Shown here: piece by piece, positions 34,266 to 42,828 of the stretch
Position numbering within the stretch: position 1 is the stretch's first letter
Layout of the letters: every line of letters starts with the position of its first letter
Position numbers and translations under genes: made by a program
Source of the DNA: Vibrio diazotrophicus
GTDB lineage: Bacteria > Pseudomonadota > Gammaproteobacteria > Enterobacterales > Vibrionaceae
Direction: 5' to 3'
Length of the DNA stretch: 64,000 nt
Assembly: GCF_038452265.1 (NCBI RefSeq)
Contig: NZ_CP151842.1
Coordinates: 248,001-312,000, forward strand
The notes under the pieces: model-generated
Seen by the model: only the letters and a program-made list of their open reading frames with translations
The model's database searches: none
What the model was told of the DNA's origin: nothing

Positions 34266-35477
34266 ATGACAACTGAAATTAATGTAGAACGCGGTCTGTT
34301 TGATGAGGTAATGGTACCTTGTTACAACCCGATGGAATTCATCCCGGTTAAGGGACAAGGCTCACGAGTATGGGATCAACAAGGCAATGAGTACATTGAC
34401 TTTGCTGGCGGTATCGCTGTGAGTTGTTTAGGTCATTGTCACCCTGCGTTGGTTAATGCGTTGACTGAACAAGGCAACAAGCTTTGGCACTTAAGCAACG
34501 TTATGACAAATGAACCAGCACTGCGTTTGGCAAAGAAACTGACACAAGTCAGCTTTGCAGAAAAAGTGTTCTTTTCAAACTCTGGTGCAGAAGCAAACGA
34601 AGCAGCACTAAAGCTAGCTCGTCGTTATGCTGCAGATAAGTTCGGCCCAGAAAAATCTGAAATCATCGCCTTTAAACAAGGTTTCCACGGTCGTACTTTC
34701 TTTACCGTTACTGTCGGTGGTCAAGCAGCTTACTCTGATGGCTTTGGTCCAAAACCGGGAGACATTACTCACCTTGAGTACAACAACGTTGAAGCGTTGC
34801 GTGCACAGATTTCAGATCGCACTTGTGCTGTGATGATCGAGCCTCTTCAAGGTGAAGGCGGCATTGTGTCTCCAACACCTGAGTTCATTCAAACTATTCG
34901 TGAGTTGTGTGACAAGCACAATGCGCTACTGATTTTTGATGAAGTTCAAACTGGTAATGGTCGTACTGGTCACTTCTTCGCTTATCAAGGTCTAGGTATC
35001 ACTCCTGATATTTTAAGCACAGCTAAGTCTCTTGGTGGTGGTTTCCCTATCGGTGCAATGCTAACCACAACTGAGCTGGCTGAGCACTTTAAGCCAGGCA
35101 CTCACGGTTCTACCTACGGTGGTAACCCACTAGCATGTGCAGTAGCAGAAGCGGTAGTAGACATCATTAGCCAGCCTGAAACTCTAGCGGGTGTTATTGT
35201 GCGTGAAGCGCTATTCCGTGAAGGTTTAGAGAAAATCAATGCTAAGTACCATGTGTTCTCTGAAGTTCGTGGTAAAGGCTTACTACTTGGCGCAGCTCTA
35301 AATGAAGAGTGGCAAGGCCGTGCGCGCGACATTCTTGTTGCCGCTGGTAAACAAGGTCTGATGATCCTGATGGCAGGTGCAAACGTGGTACGTATGACTC
35401 CATCACTCATTATCGAAAAAGAAGAAATTGAAGAAGGCTTAGCGCGTTTGGATAAAGCAATCGCATCACTTATGTAA
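34266..35477 (+). CDS. argD: acetylornithine/succinylornithine aminotransferase
   Basis: This class III PLP aminotransferase works on N-acetylornithine in arginine synthesis and, given its neighbours astA and astD, probably also on succinylornithine in arginine breakdown (the AstC role). The 403-aa product has FSNSGAEANEAALKLAR, the PLP aspartate in FDEVQTGNGRTG, and the PLP lysine in STAKSLGGGFP. It is the only such aminotransferase in the window. It is followed by two hairpins and then astA, so it may be cotranscribed with the catabolic genes. Confidence 0.94.
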   Translation: MTTEINVERGLFDEVMVPCYNPMEFIPVKGQGSRVWDQQGNEYIDFAGGIAVSCLGHCHPALVNALTEQGNKLWHLSNVMTNEPALRLAKKLTQVSFAEKVFFSNSGAEANEAALKLARRYAADKFGPEKSEIIAFKQGFHGRTFFTVTVGGQAAYSDGFGPKPGDITHLEYNNVEALRAQISDRTCAVMIEPLQGEGGIVSPTPEFIQTIRELCDKHNALLIFDEVQTGNGRTGHFFAYQGLGITPDILSTAKSLGGGFPIGAMLTTTELAEHFKPGTHGSTYGGNPLACAVAEAVVDIISQPETLAGVIVREALFREGLEKINAKYHVFSEVRGKGLLLGAALNEEWQGRARDILVAAGKQGLMILMAGANVVRMTPSLIIEKEEIEEGLARLDKAIASLM

Positions 35478-35491
35478 AAACTAAGCTAAAA

Positions 35492-35513
35492 GGCTCACAT
35501 CAACTTGTGAGCC
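35492..35513 (+). other. first hairpin between argD and astA
   Basis: The 8-bp arms GGCTCACA and TGTGAGCC enclose a TCAACT loop. There is no T-tract, so stabilisation, processing or attenuation is more likely than full termination. Confidence 0.6.
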
Positions 35514-35518
35514 TCAAA

Positions 35519-35537
35519 GGGCCTAATGATTAGGCCC
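35519..35537 (+). other. second hairpin between argD and astA
   Basis: GGGCCTA and TAGGCCC enclose a 5-nt loop just 5 nt after the first hairpin and about 10 nt before the astA ribosome-binding site. There is no T-tract. Confidence 0.6.
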
Positions 35538-35562
35538 TAAATGCATCTGGAGGGAAGTATTG

Positions 35563-36582
35563 ATGCTAGTTGTACGCCCAATTTCTATGTCCGATTACGA
35601 CGCGTTGCACACTTGTGCTGTCGAATCTGGTCATGGTTTCACTTCATTACCGGTTAACGAAGAACTGTTAACCAACCGTATCAAACACTCTGAATACAGT
35701 TTTACTAAACCAGACGTTACTTCACCATCGGATGAAGGCTACCTGATGGTCGGTTTTGATTCAGAAACGGGTGAAGTGGCTGGGACAACGGGAATTGAAG
35801 CCGCTGTCGGTTGGGATGTTCCGTTTTATTCTTATCACATCAGCACCATAGTGCATTCATCACCAAAGCTGAATGTAAACAATGTGGTTAAGTTGCTGAC
35901 TTTTGGCAATAACTACACTGGTTGTTCGGAAATCTGCACACTGTTTTTACGCCCAGAATTTCGTCAAGGTCTAAACGGCAGACTGATGTCTAAATGCCGA
36001 TTCTTGATGATGGCCGAACACCCACATCGATTCTCTAAGACTATTTTCGCTGAGATGCGTGGTGTCTCCGACGAAGATGGCAATTCGCCATTCTGGCAAT
36101 GGCTGCAAGAACACTTTTTCTCAATTGATTTCACCATGGCTGACTATCTGACCGGCATTGGTAAGAAAGGCTTTATTGCGGATTTGATGCCTAAACTGCC
36201 GATATATATCAATTTGCTCAGCAAAGAAGCACAGGAAGTGATTGGTCAGGTGCATGAAAAGACACGACCTGCTCTTAAATTGTTGGAGAAGGAAGGGTTT
36301 ACCTGTCGCAATTATGTCGACATCTTTGATGCGGGCCCAAGTGTGGAGTGTGATATCAACAATATCGACTCGGTACGTAACTCAGTTCGAGTGAAGGTCA
36401 TTATTGCTGAACACTCAAGCTCGCAAGATTTTTTAATCTGTAATACATCGTTTGAAAACTTTCGAGCGACCGCCGCAAAAGCAGCATTCAACCGTGAAAA
36501 CGGCAGCGCAATTATCTCTCCAAAAGTAGCAAATGCACTGAAAGTAGATAATGGCGACTTTATTCGAATTTTGGCTCAGTAA
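35563..36582 (+). CDS. astA: arginine N-succinyltransferase
   Basis: AstA transfers succinyl from succinyl-CoA to arginine, the first step of the arginine succinyltransferase catabolic pathway. The 339-aa product starts MLVVRPISMSDYDALHTC, matching the family N-terminus. Conserved segments include STIVHSSPKLNV, CTLFLRPEFR, AEMRGVSDEDGNSPFWQ and FDAGPSVECDI. The ATG at 35563 follows GGAGG; the TTG one codon upstream is less likely. astB and astE are not in the window, as I recall is common in vibrios, which raises the question of what completes the pathway. Confidence 0.94.
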   Translation: MLVVRPISMSDYDALHTCAVESGHGFTSLPVNEELLTNRIKHSEYSFTKPDVTSPSDEGYLMVGFDSETGEVAGTTGIEAAVGWDVPFYSYHISTIVHSSPKLNVNNVVKLLTFGNNYTGCSEICTLFLRPEFRQGLNGRLMSKCRFLMMAEHPHRFSKTIFAEMRGVSDEDGNSPFWQWLQEHFFSIDFTMADYLTGIGKKGFIADLMPKLPIYINLLSKEAQEVIGQVHEKTRPALKLLEKEGFTCRNYVDIFDAGPSVECDINNIDSVRNSVRVKVIIAEHSSSQDFLICNTSFENFRATAAKAAFNRENGSAIISPKVANALKVDNGDFIRILAQ

Positions 36583-36602
36583 AAGAATTTAAGGAACACA
36601 TT

Positions 36603-38060
36603 ATGACTCAGTGGATCGCAGGACAGTGGTTGGAAGGTAAAGGTGAAATGCTTTCATCTTTAAGCCCTTATAACGATGAGGTCATTTGGCAAGGTCAAAG
36701 TGCAACACAAGAGCAAGTAGAAGAAGCCGTTGCTTCTGCTCGCAATGCATTTGTTAGCTGGAAAAAACTGCCTTTCGCAGAGCGTGAAAAAGTGGTTCTC
36801 GCTTTTGCTGAAAAAATTAAGGAGAACAGCGAGCAAATTGCAGAAGTGATCGCGAAAGAAACGGGTAAACCAATTTGGGAAACTCGCACTGAAGCGGCTG
36901 CTATGGCTGGCAAAATTGCTATCTCTATTCGTGCGTACCATGACCGTACTGGTGAAACCGTGCGTGAAGCTGCGGGCAACCAAATTGTACTGCGCCACCG
37001 CCCACTGGGTGTTATGGCCGTGTTTGGTCCTTACAACTTCCCTGGCCACTTACCGAATGGGCATATTGTTCCTGCTCTTCTTGCGGGCAATACCGTTGTG
37101 TTCAAACCTTCAGAGCAAACACCATGGACGGCAGAAGTCACTATGAAGCTCTGGGAAGCAGCAGGTCTACCAGCAGGCGTTATCAACCTTGTACAAGGTG
37201 GTAAAGAAACCGGTATTGCTCTGGCTCAGTCTAAAGGTATTGATGGCCTGTTGTTTACGGGTAGCGCGAATACAGGGCACATTCTTCATCGCCAGTTTGC
37301 TGGTCAGCCAGACAAGATGCTGGCGCTAGAAATGGGTGGTAATAACCCAATGGTGATTTCTGAGAGTTTTGGTGATTTGAACGCAACGGTCTACACCATT
37401 ATTCAGTCTGCATTTATCAGTGCTGGTCAACGTTGTACTTGTGCACGTCGTCTGTATGTTCCTGTTGGTGCGAAAGGCGATGAACTGGTTGCTCGCTTAG
37501 TAGAAGCGACGAAGAAGCTGCGTATGGATCAGCCATTTGCTGAGCCAGCACCATTTATGGGGCCTCAAATCTCTAAAGCGGCGGCGGACTTCATTCTTAA
37601 TGCCCAAGCCAACCTACAATCTCTAGGTGGTAAGAGCCTTGTTGAAGCGCAAAGCAAAGGTGCTGCGTTCGTATCACCGGGTATCATTGATGTTACGCCA
37701 ATCGCGCAACTGCCTGACGAAGAATACTTCGGCCCACTACTGCAATTGGTTCGCTACGAAACTCTAGAGCAAGCGGTTGAGCTGGCTAACGATACTCGCT
37801 TTGGTCTGTCTGCTGGCTTAGTTACAACAGAAGATACGGAGTGGGAATACTTTGTTGACCATATTCGTGCAGGTATCGTGAACCGCAACCGTCAGCTAAC
37901 GGGTGCGAGTGGTGATGCTCCATTTGGTGGTCCGGGTGCTTCGGGTAACTTACGTCCAAGTGCATTCTACGCTGCGGACTACTGTGCTTACCCAATGGCG
38001 TCAATGGAAGGTTCTGCAACCGAGCTTCCTGCGACACTAAGCCCAGGTGTAGAGCTATAA
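36603..38060 (+). CDS. astD: succinylglutamate-semialdehyde dehydrogenase
   Basis: AstD oxidises N-succinylglutamate 5-semialdehyde to N-succinylglutamate with NAD+, the fourth step of the succinyltransferase pathway. The 485-aa aldehyde dehydrogenase has the active-site Glu in LALEMGGNNP and the nucleophile Cys in SAGQRCTCARRL. The PYNFPGHLPNGH segment is typical of the family. It is 20 bp after astA and followed by a terminator. Confidence 0.95.
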   Translation: MTQWIAGQWLEGKGEMLSSLSPYNDEVIWQGQSATQEQVEEAVASARNAFVSWKKLPFAEREKVVLAFAEKIKENSEQIAEVIAKETGKPIWETRTEAAAMAGKIAISIRAYHDRTGETVREAAGNQIVLRHRPLGVMAVFGPYNFPGHLPNGHIVPALLAGNTVVFKPSEQTPWTAEVTMKLWEAAGLPAGVINLVQGGKETGIALAQSKGIDGLLFTGSANTGHILHRQFAGQPDKMLALEMGGNNPMVISESFGDLNATVYTIIQSAFISAGQRCTCARRLYVPVGAKGDELVARLVEATKKLRMDQPFAEPAPFMGPQISKAAADFILNAQANLQSLGGKSLVEAQSKGAAFVSPGIIDVTPIAQLPDEEYFGPLLQLVRYETLEQAVELANDTRFGLSAGLVTTEDTEWEYFVDHIRAGIVNRNRQLTGASGDAPFGGPGASGNLRPSAFYAADYCAYPMASMEGSATELPATLSPGVEL

Positions 38061-38070
38061 CAAAGTTATT

Positions 38071-38100
38071 CAGGCTTCATCGAAAGGTGAAGCCTGTTTG
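38071..38100 (+). terminator. terminator after astD
   Basis: CAGGCTTCA and TGAAGCCTG form a 9-bp stem around an 8-nt loop, followed by TTTGTTT. Confidence 0.8.
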
Positions 38101-38210
38101 TTTAAACCTGAAAACTAATAACAACTTAAATCTATAAAAGAATAGTAACCGGCTTTAGTTAGCCTCTTTTCCAATCCAATACGTCGTGTTCATGAAGCCA
38201 AGGAGGCACT

Positions 38211-39014
38211 ATGACGCCAGAAGTTCTGTTTCAATCATTGTGGAATGATTACATCACTCGCCTTTGTCCTTCCGCAGATAAAGTTCATAGCTTGTTAGAA
38301 GAAGATGAAGCGCTAATCAATGACCATATTGCACTACGTACTTTCAATGTTGCTCCTCTTGGTCTAGAAACGTTAGCAAAACCTTTCTTAGCCCTCGGCT
38401 ACAAAGATTGTGGTGACTATGTTTTTGAAAGCAAAAAACTGGTCGCAAAACACTATGAGCATCCTGATCCGCTTCAGCCAAAAGTATTCATCAGTGAACT
38501 GAAAGTTGAAGAGTGTTCACCACAGCTTCAAGAGATTGTTGCTAAGTTGGTTGAGCAAGTAGATGCAACTAAACTTGAAGGTGATGCATTCCTTTATGGT
38601 GGTCGTTTGTGGGATATCAGTTTTGCAGATTACCAGTTGCTGGCAGAAGAAAGCGAGTACGCTTCTTGGTTGGCGGCGCATGGTTATGGGGCTAACCACT
38701 TTACGGTTAACGTAAACCAGCTCAAGGCATTTACAGAAGTAAAACAAGTGAATGACCATTTGCGTGGCGCAGGTTTTACTATCAATGAATCGGGCGGTGA
38801 AGTGAAAGGAACGCCAGAAGTATTGCTTGAGCAGTCTTCAACCATGGCAGATAAAGTTCCAGTAACATTTAGTGATGGCACTGAAACGGTTCCTGGTGGC
38901 TTCTATGAGTTTGCAAAGCGTTATCCAATGGCAAACGGAGAGCTATATACAGGATTTGTAGCTGCATCTGCAGATAAGATTTTTGAAAGTACCGATAGTA
39001 AATCTCTTGCCTAG
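38211..39014 (+). CDS. DUF1338 family protein
   Basis: This 267-aa protein matches, from memory, the DUF1338 family, a VOC-like metal-dependent fold. A longer relative (HglS/YdcJ) is a 2-oxoadipate dioxygenase/decarboxylase of lysine catabolism. Candidate metal ligands are His in NDHIALRTF (about residue 40), His in GANHFTVN (about 161) and Glu in GGFYEFAKRY (about 235). It is roughly 200 residues shorter than HglS, so it may use a smaller 2-oxo acid. It follows the argD-astA-astD genes but has its own gap and ribosome-binding site (AAGGAGG); a link to amino acid catabolism is plausible, not shown. Confidence 0.8.
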   Translation: MTPEVLFQSLWNDYITRLCPSADKVHSLLEEDEALINDHIALRTFNVAPLGLETLAKPFLALGYKDCGDYVFESKKLVAKHYEHPDPLQPKVFISELKVEECSPQLQEIVAKLVEQVDATKLEGDAFLYGGRLWDISFADYQLLAEESEYASWLAAHGYGANHFTVNVNQLKAFTEVKQVNDHLRGAGFTINESGGEVKGTPEVLLEQSSTMADKVPVTFSDGTETVPGGFYEFAKRYPMANGELYTGFVAASADKIFESTDSKSLA

Positions 39015-39068
39015 TTAAGAGTGATCACTTACCGAGCTTTATGTGTTAGCGAATAGAGCAGAAAAAAG

Positions 39069-39098
39069 AAAAGCCACCAGAAGGTGGCTTTTGAATTT
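39069..39098. terminator. bidirectional terminator between the DUF1338 gene and crp
   Basis: AAAAGCCACC and GGTGGCTTTT form a perfect 10-bp stem around AGAA, between convergent genes. Confidence 0.85.
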
Positions 39099-39116
39099 TT
39101 GTAATAGCGTTAGCTA

Positions 39117-39749
39117 TTAACGAGTTCCGTACACAACGATAGTCTTACCGTGAGCTGAAATTAGATTCTGCTCTTCAAGCATCTTCAGAATACGACCTAC
39201 TGTCTCACGAGAACAGCCAACGATTTGACCGATTTCTTGACGAGTGATCTTGATCTGCATGCCGTCTGGGTGAGTCATTGCGTCAGGCTGTTTCGCTAGG
39301 TTAAGAAGCGTTTGTGCAATGCGGCCTGTTACGTCTAGGAACGCAAGGTCACCAACTTTCTGGCTTGTTACTTGTAGACGACGAGCCATCTGACCAGAAA
39401 GACGCATTAAAATATCTGGGTTAACTTGGATAAGCTGACGGAACTTCTTAAATGAAATTTCAGCAACTTCACATGGAGATTTAGCTCGAACCCATGCTGT
39501 ACGCTCTTGACCTTCTTCAAACAAGCCAAGTTCACCGATGAAGTCACCTTGGTTTAGGTAAGAAAGGATCATTTCCTTTCCTTCTTCATCTTTAATCAGT
39601 ACCGCAACAGAACCTTTAACAATGTAGTACAAAGTTTCTGCTTTCTCGCCCGCGTGAATCAGCGTGCTTTTTGAAGGGTACTTATGAATGTGACAATGTG
39701 AAAGAAACCACTCTAATGTTGGGTCGGTTTGAGGTTTACCTAGAACCAT
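39117..39749 (-). CDS. crp: cAMP receptor protein
   Basis: CRP is the global cAMP-dependent activator of alternative carbon use. In vibrios it also affects quorum sensing, competence and motility. The 210-aa product has the cyclic-nucleotide domain with GELGLFEEGQERTAW, holding the cAMP-contacting Glu and Arg; a Thr replaces the Ser at E. coli position 83. The C-terminal helix-turn-helix RQEIGQIVGCSRETVGRILK has the Arg-Glu-Arg DNA contacts. The 240-bp gap before prkB contains a CRP-type palindrome. Its neighbour prkB is conserved. Confidence 0.97.
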   Translation of the reverse strand: MVLGKPQTDPTLEWFLSHCHIHKYPSKSTLIHAGEKAETLYYIVKGSVAVLIKDEEGKEMILSYLNQGDFIGELGLFEEGQERTAWVRAKSPCEVAEISFKKFRQLIQVNPDILMRLSGQMARRLQVTSQKVGDLAFLDVTGRIAQTLLNLAKQPDAMTHPDGMQIKITRQEIGQIVGCSRETVGRILKMLEEQNLISAHGKTIVVYGTR

Positions 39750-39940
39750 AATATCTCACTTCCTCTGCAGGGTACGCTTGCTGCTATCCATATTTAGCAA
39801 AGCTTAAAATAGATTTACTAGAATAAGAGGACTTTATGGTCGCTGCAAGCTATCTTGTGTTTCGGTTAAGAATAGTATCCTTTTTCAGCGACATTTTCTT
39901 GATTTTAATCGTGTCCCTACCTTGATTTTTTACGCAAAAA

Positions 39941-39956
39941 TGTGCACATGGTCACG
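39941..39956. promoter_or_regulatory. crp: CRP-type site upstream of crp
   Basis: TGTGC-ACATGG-TCACG has the CRP spacing and matches 8 of 10 core bases. It lies about 190 bp upstream of the crp ATG. Autoregulation of crp is known in E. coli. Confidence 0.45.
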
Positions 39957-39989
39957 GTATGGAAACTAAACGCAAAAAGCTTGTTTCGA

Positions 39990-40859
39990 TTAGCCGATTT
40001 TCCCCGTTTCAATGAGTTGCTGTAGGATTGGTCTTACAATCAATTCCATGGCAAAACTCATTTTTCCTCCCGGAACCACAATGGTGTTGTGGCGAGACAT
40101 AAAGGAGCCGTCGATCATTGCCAGTAAGTATGGGAAGTCGACATTTTTAATTCCACGTAGGCGAATGACTACAAAACTTTCGTCCAGACTAGGAATGCCT
40201 TTGGCATTCAGTGGGTTGGATGTATCTACGGTCGGCACCCGTTGAAAGTTAATATGCGTGCGCGAAAATTGTGGTGTGATGTAGTTGAGATAGTCATCCA
40301 TTGAGCGAACTATCGAATCCATCACGGCTTCGCGCGAGTGCCCCCGGTCACGGGTGTCACGGACATACTTTTGAATCCACTCAAGGTTAACAATCGGTAC
40401 CATGCCAATCAGGAAATCGACATGCTGCGCCACATTAACCTCACCGTCTACTACACCACCGTGTAGCCCTTCATAGAAGAGTACGTCTGTACTAGCTGGA
40501 AGCTCTTGCCATGGAGTGAATGTTCCGGGCATTTGGTTATAAGGCACGGCCTCATCAAAGGTGTGCAGATAGCGTCGGATTTGGCCTGTTCCTGCTTTAC
40601 CGTATTGACGGAAAAACTCGCTCAAAGCACCAAAGTCGTTGGCTTCTGGGCCGAAGTAGCTGATATGACGACCCTGTTCGCGGGCTTTACGGATTTCAAT
40701 ATCCATTTCTGGACGAGTGAAACGGTGAAAACTATCACCTTCAACCCAAGCGGGTTTAACACTCATCATGTTGAACATTTTACGGAATGCTTCTGACGTT
40801 GTAGTAGTGCCTGCACCTGATGAACCAGTTACGGCAATAATTGGGTGTTTTGCTGACAT
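39990..40859 (-). CDS. prkB: phosphoribulokinase-like protein PrkB
   Basis: This 289-aa P-loop kinase resembles phosphoribulokinase/uridine kinase, with Walker A GSSGAGTTTT at residues 12-21. Later segments are EGDSFHRFTRPEMD and FYEGLHGG. There is no Calvin cycle here, and the substrate of PrkB in heterotrophs is not established to my knowledge. It is adjacent to crp and yheU, as in E. coli (crp, yhfA, prkB, yheU order). Confidence 0.92.
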   Translation of the reverse strand: MSAKHPIIAVTGSSGAGTTTTSEAFRKMFNMMSVKPAWVEGDSFHRFTRPEMDIEIRKAREQGRHISYFGPEANDFGALSEFFRQYGKAGTGQIRRYLHTFDEAVPYNQMPGTFTPWQELPASTDVLFYEGLHGGVVDGEVNVAQHVDFLIGMVPIVNLEWIQKYVRDTRDRGHSREAVMDSIVRSMDDYLNYITPQFSRTHINFQRVPTVDTSNPLNAKGIPSLDESFVVIRLRGIKNVDFPYLLAMIDGSFMSRHNTIVVPGGKMSFAMELIVRPILQQLIETGKIG

Positions 40860-40954
40860 GACTAACCTTGTCCAAAAATCCTATAATAAGGCGTTGAAAT
40901 CTGTTCATCGCCCGAGTTGAAGCCACTATAACATGGAATTTCAATTATCACTGA

Positions 40955-41164
40955 TTATCGATTATTAACTTTGATATCAATACTTTCGTGTAATTCTGAA
41001 TAGACAATCACCGCATCGCCGCTCCTTAGTAATGCTTTGATTTGGTCGATCTTATGCTCCAGAGAAACTTCAACTTCGCCATAATCTGTGCCTTCTCTGA
41101 GCACAAATTCGCTGATGAGGTTTTCTAATGTTTCTGGTGCAATATCTTGCCAAGGTACAATCAT
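40955..41164 (-). CDS. yheU: YheU family protein (UPF0270)
   Basis: This 69-aa protein begins MIVPWQDIAPETLENLISEF, followed by VLREGTDYGEVEVSLEHK, a close match to E. coli YheU. It has no membrane segment or known motif, and its function is unknown. It lies between prkB and yheT, the same order as in E. coli. Confidence 0.9.
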   Translation of the reverse strand: MIVPWQDIAPETLENLISEFVLREGTDYGEVEVSLEHKIDQIKALLRSGDAVIVYSELHESIDIKVNNR

Positions 41165-41257
41165 AACTTGCTCGTAATTCTTCTTAATGTTGTTTCGTCA
41201 ATATAACGCACGTCAGCCTATTAATGGAGGGGCGAATTTTTTATTGCTGACGAATAT

Positions 41258-42238
41258 TTAATCCTGAGCGTCTTTCAAACTTTCATAATAAGCAGGCAAT
41301 GCTTTTTCCAGCCAAAATTCAGGCTTTAGGATGCTTCCGGATACAAAGCCAACGTGCCCGCCTTGCTCAAACAAGCGATAGTCGATGTTGTCAGGTAGGA
41401 TGAATTTGGGAATCACAGATTCATTCATAAATGGATCGTCTTTAGCATGAATGATCTGAGTGGGTACTTTAATTTGCTGTAGTTTGTTAATACCAGAGCA
41501 TTTCTCGTAGTAGTCTTGCGAATCTTTAAACCCATGTAGGGGCGCTGTGATTAAGTCATCGAAATCACTGAGGTGAGTGACGCGTTTAATGCTCTGATAG
41601 GAAAGCCCTAGTTCACCTTTGAGCAGATGATGCTTTTTCATTGCACTGTTTTTCAGTGATGAGACCAGATAACGGCGATAGATTTTTGAAAAACCGTGTT
41701 CAATCCGTTGAGCACAGGCAGCTAAATCTAAAGGGGCGGAAACTACGGTCGCAGCTGTGACTATCGGATCTTCATTGTAATCGGCCAAGTAGTTCACCAG
41801 CATGTTGCCTCCAAGAGAAATACCAGTAGCGACGATAGTGCGATTCGGAAACTGTTCTCTCAAATATTCCAGAACTAAACGGGCATCTTCCACCTCACCG
41901 GAATGGTATGCGCGAGCCAAATTATTCGGCTTACCGCTACAACCGCGGAAGTGCATCATGACCGATAACCAGCCATCTTTGGCAAAGGCTTGCATTAAGC
42001 CATTGGCATAAGGGCTATAGAAGCAGCCTTCCAGACCATGAAATAGGATGAAAATGGGCTTTTTCGCTGCGCTTTCACTATGTGCATCTTCACTCCACGC
42101 TAAGTCGAGGAAATCGCCGTCAGGTGTATCGAGCGTTTGCCAGACTGGTTCAAACAGCGCTTTCTTACGAATAAAGCGCGGGACTAATGTCTGTAAATGT
42201 GGGTTCTTCAAGCCTGTAGCGGCAACAAATTGGGTCAT
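41258..42238 (-). CDS. yheT: alpha/beta hydrolase, YheT family
   Basis: This 326-aa alpha/beta-hydrolase has the oxyanion-hole segment LFHGLEGCFYSPYANGL, the nucleophile elbow GISLGGN with the candidate Ser, and a late His in GGHVGFV. The Asp of the triad is probably in AKDDPFM. Its substrate is unknown; the family is described as esterase-like. It is in the yheU-yheT-TIGR02444-yheS group on minus. The 119-bp gap to the next gene carries no obvious terminator. Confidence 0.92.
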   Translation of the reverse strand: MTQFVAATGLKNPHLQTLVPRFIRKKALFEPVWQTLDTPDGDFLDLAWSEDAHSESAAKKPIFILFHGLEGCFYSPYANGLMQAFAKDGWLSVMMHFRGCSGKPNNLARAYHSGEVEDARLVLEYLREQFPNRTIVATGISLGGNMLVNYLADYNEDPIVTAATVVSAPLDLAACAQRIEHGFSKIYRRYLVSSLKNSAMKKHHLLKGELGLSYQSIKRVTHLSDFDDLITAPLHGFKDSQDYYEKCSGINKLQQIKVPTQIIHAKDDPFMNESVIPKFILPDNIDYRLFEQGGHVGFVSGSILKPEFWLEKALPAYYESLKDAQD

Positions 42239-42357
42239 CGGCTAACCATCAAATTAATTCAATTATTTTTGCCTATTTAATGATGCAGTTTTGGTGACTG
42301 CAACTTTAAGTGGTCTGTTTATATTGAGTATATACCCAATTAAATAAGCGGGAAGAT

Positions 42358-42828
42358 TCAGTTCTTGGGTACAGGTTTGGCAAACTGTTTAGCGAGGTTT
42401 TCGGCACCGAGTTGTCGGCAGTAACGTTGGGTAAGAGGTGTGTCTTCATTATTCATCAAAGTCAGACTATTGATGCAGTCCACTAAGTCAGACTGTTGCT
42501 GCTTTTCCAACTGCAATTCGAATTGCAGTGCTTCGCGATATTGGGTGTCCGGCAGAGTGGCTTTTAATTTACGGCGTAACTCTCGGTAGCTATGTAGTAG
42601 CGTTTCCGAGCGTCCGATACAGTCAATAACCGTTTGCCAATCTTGCTCATGAAACGCTACTTGCTGCTCATCAAGCCATTTGAGCAGCAAGAGCAAATTT
42701 ACGTTGCCGTTATAGTGGTTTTGCAGGTGTAAGCACGCCTCTTTGACTTCTCGAACGCTGTAGTACTGCAAGCTGAATTGCCATAGTCGTTCCAACGTGA
42801 GTGAAATTCTGACGTGCTCTTGGGTCAT
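42358..42828 (-). CDS. TIGR02444 family protein
   Basis: This 156-aa protein of unknown function (family TIGR02444/DUF2390, from memory) begins MTQEHVRISLTLERLWQFSL. It is rich in Leu, Gln and Glu and probably all helical. Its ATG overlaps the stop of yheS as ATGA, which fixes the start and suggests translational coupling to the ABC-F gene. An 18-codon extension of the frame upstream lies inside yheS and shows no family similarity. Confidence 0.82.
   Translation of the reverse strand: MTQEHVRISLTLERLWQFSLQYYSVREVKEACLHLQNHYNGNVNLLLLLKWLDEQQVAFHEQDWQTVIDCIGRSETLLHSYRELRRKLKATLPDTQYREALQFELQLEKQQQSDLVDCINSLTLMNNEDTPLTQRYCRQLGAENLAKQFAKPVPKN

Noticed and set aside
42315..42345. TATACCCAA-like stretch between yheT and the TIGR02444 gene, resembling the end of a dispersed repeat
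   Set aside because: Only a few bases match and no second end or internal conserved segment is present.
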